Made by a program: the position numbers and the translations under genes. Below, piece by piece: positions 5,893 to 7,991 of a stretch of 7,991 nucleotides of DNA. The stretch lies in assembly GCA_027310505.1 (NCBI GenBank), contig DAIDAS010000013.1, forward strand, positions 1 through 7,991, written 5' to 3'. Origin of the DNA: a bacterium (GTDB lineage Bacteria > Pseudomonadota > Gammaproteobacteria > Burkholderiales > Methylophilaceae). Every line of letters starts with the position of its first letter. Positions within the stretch are counted from its first letter, which is position 1. The notes beneath the pieces were generated by a model, which worked only from the letters and a program-made list of their open reading frames with translations, had not been told where the DNA came from and did no database searches.

Positions 5893-6929
5893 GACTGTTC
5901 CTTTTTTAATGCTACAAGTTCTTTTTCGAGATGCGCTATGCGCGCGACCATGTCATCCAGATGCCGTATATGCGCGGCTGTTCTTAACCAGCTGGCATGT
6001 GTCTGGAACGGCATCAGCGCGGTATAGGTGTCCGCCTGGCTCAACGACCGGGTGATCATGCTCCCGGGCGAGATCGTCACGCCATCGGCGATTTCAAGGT
6101 GCCCCAGTATCATCGCCGCCCCACCAATTTTACAGTGCTGCCCGACACGCGCGCTGCCTGCGATCCCAACACACCCCGCAATCACGGTATGTGCTCCGAT
6201 ATGGCAGTTATGGCCGATCTGGATCAGGTTGTCGAGTTTTACGCCGTCTTCAATGATGGTATCGTCCAGCGCACCGCGATCGATCGTGGTGTTGGCACCG
6301 ATTTCGACCGCATTGCCGATCACCACGCGACCGACTTGCGGAATTTTCACCCATCGGCCACCTTCTTCGGCATATCCGAAGCCGTCGGCACCGACCACTA
6401 CGCCCGAGCTTAACACGCAATCATGACCGATTTCACACCCGGCATAGACCGTTACGTTCGCATGAAGTCGACTACGTGAACCAATGACCACGTTTTCGCC
6501 AATCACGCATCCGGCATCGATGATGGCGCCCTCTCCGATACTCGCACCGCGGCCAATATGGACATTTGCGGCAATACACGCTGACGGCGGGACGGCCACT
6601 GAAGGATGGACCACGGCACTGGGGTGTATACCCGGATCAACCGCGGCTTCAGGATTCAGGAGGGCCGAAACACGTGCGAAATAGGCGTACGGATTTTCCG
6701 TCACTATCCGAGGCAGCAGCGTTGCATCGACATCAGCCGGGCCAACCACAACCGCGCTCGCGCTGGTGGTTGTCAGCAAGGCACGATACTTCGAATTCGC
6801 AAAAAAGCTCAGATCGCCAGTTCGCGCCCCCACCAGAGAGGCCATGCGGGAAACGACAACACTGTCATCCCCCAGCACGTCTCCACCCAGTTGCGCCACG
6901 ATTTCCCGCAGGGAATAGCTGGCACGCAT
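5889..6929 (-). CDS. lpxD: UDP-3-O-(3-hydroxyacyl)glucosamine N-acyltransferase
   Basis: LpxD adds the second 3-hydroxyacyl chain, on the 2-amino group of UDP-3-O-acyl-glucosamine (third step of lipid A synthesis, after LpxA and LpxC). The product is 346 aa (E. coli 341 aa). An N-terminal uridine-binding domain (about 1-95) contains LSFFANSKYRALL. Next comes a long hexapeptide-repeat beta helix (about 100-300) with GADGFGYAEEGGRWVKIPQ (180-198), TTIDRGALDDTII and the catalytic His in IQIGHNCHIG (H240, equivalent to E. coli H239). A helical, coiled-coil-like end (VARIAHLEKELVALKKEQ) closes the protein. The frame is open upstream to an ATG at 7049, inside skp, but the ATG at 6929 is chosen because it gives the family N-terminus MRASYSLREIVAQLGGD and leaves a 31-bp gap after skp. 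The ribosome site is weak. The stop overlaps the fabZ start. Confidence 0.96.
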   Translation of the reverse strand: MRASYSLREIVAQLGGDVLGDDSVVVSRMASLVGARTGDLSFFANSKYRALLTTTSASAVVVGPADVDATLLPRIVTENPYAYFARVSALLNPEAAVDPGIHPSAVVHPSVAVPPSACIAANVHIGRGASIGEGAIIDAGCVIGENVVIGSRSRLHANVTVYAGCEIGHDCVLSSGVVVGADGFGYAEEGGRWVKIPQVGRVVIGNAVEIGANTTIDRGALDDTIIEDGVKLDNLIQIGHNCHIGAHTVIAGCVGIAGSARVGQHCKIGGAAMILGHLEIADGVTISPGSMITRSLSQADTYTALMPFQTHASWLRTAAHIRHLDDMVARIAHLEKELVALKKEQS

Positions 6930-6960
6930 CAATTCAGAACAACCGATAAAGTCGCAGCAA

Positions 6961-7464
6961 TTACTTCTTGCCGAGGGATTTGAGTACCTTGTCGGTAATA
7001 TCGACCTTCTTGCTGGCGTAGGCGACACCGCTATAAACCACCAGGTCATAGCCCTCCGCCTCAGCTACGGAAGTCACCGCCTTGTTGATGCGGTCTTGCA
7101 GTACGGAAAGCTCCTCGTTCTTGCGCAGGTTGACGTCTTCACGCAGTTCACGCTGCTTGCGCTGGAATTCGAGGTTCAGGTTGGAAAGGTCACGCTCCTT
7201 GTTGCGGCGATCGGTTTCCGACATTGTCAGGCCATCCTTATCCAGAGAGGCCTGCAGATCCTTGATCTGCTTTTGCATGCGATCGAGTTCCTGCGAACGC
7301 GGACTGAATTCCCTTTCCAGCTTCTTGCCGCTTTCAATCGTTTGCGGAGCTTCCTGCAGAATCTTGTCGACCTGTACGTAGCCCACCTTCAGCTCTGCGG
7401 CGGATGCCCCAACTGAAAACACTACCAGGCTACCTGCCAGTACATATTGCAACAGCTTGTTCAA
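6961..7464 (-). CDS. skp: Periplasmic chaperone Skp/OmpH
   Basis: Skp is a periplasmic trimeric chaperone that holds unfolded outer-membrane proteins on their way to the BAM complex, whose core subunit BamA is encoded just upstream. From the TTG chosen here the product is 167 aa (Skp usually about 160). A signal peptide MNKLLQYVLAGSLVVFSVGA is followed by a probable cleavage site at SAA-ELKVGYVQ. Then comes the KVGYVQVDKIL strand of the oligomerisation core, a long charged coiled-coil arm (about 45-125), and a return to the core with YDLVVYSGVAYAS. The TTG at 7464-7462 is preferred because AGGAGA stands 6 nt upstream and the signal peptide has normal length. A GTG at 7485-7483 in the same frame would add seven residues and place the AGGAGA inside the gene. 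bamA ends 28 bp upstream. Confidence 0.93.
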   Translation of the reverse strand: MNKLLQYVLAGSLVVFSVGASAAELKVGYVQVDKILQEAPQTIESGKKLEREFSPRSQELDRMQKQIKDLQASLDKDGLTMSETDRRNKERDLSNLNLEFQRKQRELREDVNLRKNEELSVLQDRINKAVTSVAEAEGYDLVVYSGVAYASKKVDITDKVLKSLGKK

Positions 7465-7470
7465 TTGATT

Positions 7471-7476
7471 TCTCCT
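7471..7476 (-). promoter_or_regulatory. Ribosome-binding site deciding the skp start
   Basis: AGGAGA on the minus strand lies 6 nt before the TTG at 7464-7462. It is the strongest Shine-Dalgarno match noted in the envelope cluster and supports the TTG over the GTG at 7485, which has no comparable site. Confidence 0.7.
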
Positions 7477-7492
7477 GAATTTCACAAAAAAT

Positions 7493-7991
7493 TTAGAATT
7501 GCGAGCCCATCTGGAACTGCAGCATCTGGGTCCTGTCCCCAGTTTTTTCGTTAAGCGGCTTGGCCAGCACCAGTTTGATCGGACCGAATGGCGAGTACCA
7601 GCTCACGCCAACACCGGTGGAATAACGCAGGCAGTCGGACGCGCCACTACAACTCCCCGTGGCAAGATCCGATGCACTCGTGCCGCCCCAGACCGTACCT
7701 GCATCCAGGAAAGCCGAAAGCTTGAACTGTTTGCTATCCCTCATCAAGGGTACCGGGAAGAACAGTTCTGCGTTCCCCACGACGCGCCGGGTACCGCCAA
7801 GTGCGTAGGCTACATTTGTCGTAGGTTCGATCGCGGACGGCCCCAACGAACTTGTATCGAAGCCACGGACCGAAGTCACGCCGCCTGCATAAAAGTTTTT
7901 ATAGAAAGGAAAGCTGCCGCCGCCGTAATTCCCTGCATACCCCAGTTCGCCATTGAGCATGAGCGTAATGCTCTTGGTGATATCTTTATAC
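7493..7991 (-). CDS. bamA: Outer membrane protein assembly factor BamA, C-terminal part
   Basis: BamA is the 16-stranded outer-membrane barrel that inserts other barrel proteins. Only the last 166 or so residues lie in the window, and the frame is open through the right edge. Visible are VRGFDTSSLGP, the conserved VRGF motif of loop 6, an alternating beta-strand pattern (NAELFFPVPLM, KLSAFLDAGTVWGG), and the closing strands YSTGVGVSWYSPFGPIKLVL, AKPLNEKTGDRTQMLQFQMGSQF (split here for length). The terminal Phe is the outer-membrane beta-signal. An internal ATG at 7960 is not the start, because coding continues upstream as KDITKSITL. Loop 6 carries a Cys pair (GSCSGASDCLRY), which could form a disulfide (inference). 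Gene order with skp and lpxD confirms the identity. Confidence 0.95.
   Translation of the reverse strand, partial: YKDITKSITLMLNGELGYAGNYGGGSFPFYKNFYAGGVTSVRGFDTSSLGPSAIEPTTNVAYALGGTRRVVGNAELFFPVPLMRDSKQFKLSAFLDAGTVWGGTSASDLATGSCSGASDCLRYSTGVGVSWYSPFGPIKLVLAKPLNEKTGDRTQMLQFQMGSQF

Noticed and set aside
6930..7049. Extension of lpxD to an ATG at 7049
   Set aside because: It would overlap the end of skp by about 90 bp and add 40 residues with no LpxD character; the family N-terminus begins at 6929.

Overview
The window looks like ordinary chromosomal core DNA from a flagellated Gram-negative bacterium. Protein character, codon use with mostly G/C third positions, and the bamA-skp-lpxD-fabZ-lpxA-lpxB-rnhB gene order point to a proteobacterium. 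My best guess is a betaproteobacterium (Nitrosomonadales-like), but this is judged by eye and the family is not resolved. I see no rRNA, tRNA, CRISPR array, insertion sequence or phage gene, and nothing I would call an undescribed system.

Left part (1-897). A gene truncated by the window edge runs on the minus strand from a GTG at 702 and encodes an HDOD-domain (degenerate HD) signalling protein. It diverges from the flagellar stator operon. The 195 bp between them carries two perfect palindromes that are both centred on GCATGC.

Middle left (898-2853). motA and motB lie on the plus strand, 27 bp apart, and encode the H+-type flagellar stator. The residues known from E. coli fall at identical positions: R90, E98, P173 and P222 in MotA, and D32 in MotB. 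motB ends at a TAG (2653-2655). Beyond it the same frame stays open for 65 more codons of Pro/Ala/Lys-rich, linker-like sequence. That frame ends in a stop that shares a CTAG with the stop of the convergent rnhB gene, so motB may have lost a C-terminal tail through a nonsense change.

Right part (2850-7991, all minus strand). This is the conserved envelope cluster, read right to left: bamA (C-terminal part only), skp/ompH, lpxD, fabZ, lpxA, lpxB, rnhB. LpxA, LpxD and LpxB are lipid A synthesis enzymes (steps 1, 3 and 5 of the Raetz pathway). FabZ dehydrates 3-hydroxyacyl-ACP and so competes for the acyl donors of LpxA and LpxD. BamA and Skp handle outer-membrane protein assembly, and RnhB removes ribonucleotides from DNA. 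Most junctions are tight: 4-nt overlaps at lpxD/fabZ, fabZ/lpxA and lpxB/rnhB, and gaps of about 30 bp at bamA/skp and skp/lpxD. The exception is the 120-bp lpxA-lpxB spacer, which holds an 88-bp unit bounded by perfect 12-bp inverted repeats and a possible internal promoter.

The observations most worth a second look are the motB stop with its in-frame tail, the inverted-repeat unit between lpxA and lpxB, the GCATGC palindromes upstream of motA, and a valine at the acyl-chain ruler position of LpxA.
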